Source: Candidatus Colicola caccequi (GTDB lineage Bacteria; Bacteroidota; Bacteroidia; Bacteroidales; Paludibacteraceae). Taken from it: DNA of 22,629 nucleotides. A program made the position numbers and the translations under genes. The DNA lies in contig JAGHTR010000057.1 in assembly GCA_018065205.1 (NCBI GenBank), forward strand, positions 1 to 22,629. Direction: 5' to 3'. This document shows positions 22,594 through 22,629 of this stretch, piece by piece. Position 1 is the stretch's first letter; each line of letters opens with the position of its first letter. Below the pieces are notes generated by a model. The model searched no databases. It was not told where the DNA came from and saw only the letters and a list, made by a program, of their open reading frames with translations.

Positions 22594-22629
22594 TTAGAAA
22601 TAATAACGAACCGTAGCGTTCAAAGCCCA
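22594..22629 (-). CDS. C-terminus of an outer-membrane beta-barrel protein (partial)
   Basis: The last 11 codons before a TAA on the minus strand read WALNATVRYYF. Alternating residues and a terminal Phe are the C-terminal strand signature of outer-membrane barrels. The rest lies beyond the window. It is oriented toward the small barrel gene 93 bases away, so the two may be a paralogous pair. The call rests on 11 residues. Confidence 0.5.
   Translation of the reverse strand, partial: WALNATVRYYF

Noticed and set aside
1..22629. CRISPR arrays, insertion sequences, integrases
   Set aside because: No spaced direct repeats of CRISPR type and no transposase or integrase motifs were seen.

Overview
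The window looks like a chromosomal segment of a Bacteroidota (Bacteroidales-like) bacterium. Seven promoters fit the Bacteroidota form TTTG-N20-TAnnTTTG (one has CTTG at -33). Start codons lack Shine-Dalgarno sequences. One protein ends in a type IX secretion (T9SS type B, CHU_C-like) sorting domain, and the outer-membrane proteins end in aromatic residues. I cannot fix the genus from sequence alone.

Left part (1-4161, all minus strand): an accessory block beside a tRNA-Ala(CGC) gene. Reading away from the tRNA it holds: a 24-codon remnant of a second Dam-type methylase; a strong promoter; a mini-operon of a 49-aa unknown protein, a retropepsin-like (clan AA) aspartic protease and a 54-aa DpnD/PcfM-like protein; a 440-base non-coding stretch dense with nested, mutually exclusive inverted repeats and two terminators; and a DpnII/MboI-type restriction-modification system (alpha-class Dam methylase, DpnII endonuclease, beta-class second methylase cut by the window edge). 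The stretch between the DpnD-like gene and dpnM is the best candidate here for something undescribed: it looks like one or two structured RNAs or tandem attenuators in front of the R-M genes.

Middle part (4162-12926): core genes. On the minus strand are lepA, an ion-transporter-superfamily permease, a DedA-family membrane protein and a DUF1653-HTH protein. Divergent from lepA is the two-gene 2-oxoacid:ferredoxin oxidoreductase operon (korA with fused gamma-alpha domains, then korB). It converges on glyA with only 4 bases between, and the likely glyA terminator lies inside korB.

Right part (11646-19970, minus): an outer-membrane beta-barrel protein, a carboxyltransferase (OadA/PycB-like, no biotin domain), serC, serA, a T9SS-sorted surface protein and glyA follow head to tail. 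serC, serA and glyA together carry 3-phosphoglycerate to serine and glycine; phosphoserine phosphatase is not in the window. gltX diverges from this cluster at 20073. Beyond gltX are a 9 x 11-bp repeat array, a bidirectional terminator, a small outer-membrane protein gene, and the last 11 codons of another barrel protein.

Other sequence signals are a 16-base palindrome shared by three promoters, a CTAG-based octamer array running into the lepA stop codon, and several near or overlapping gene junctions.
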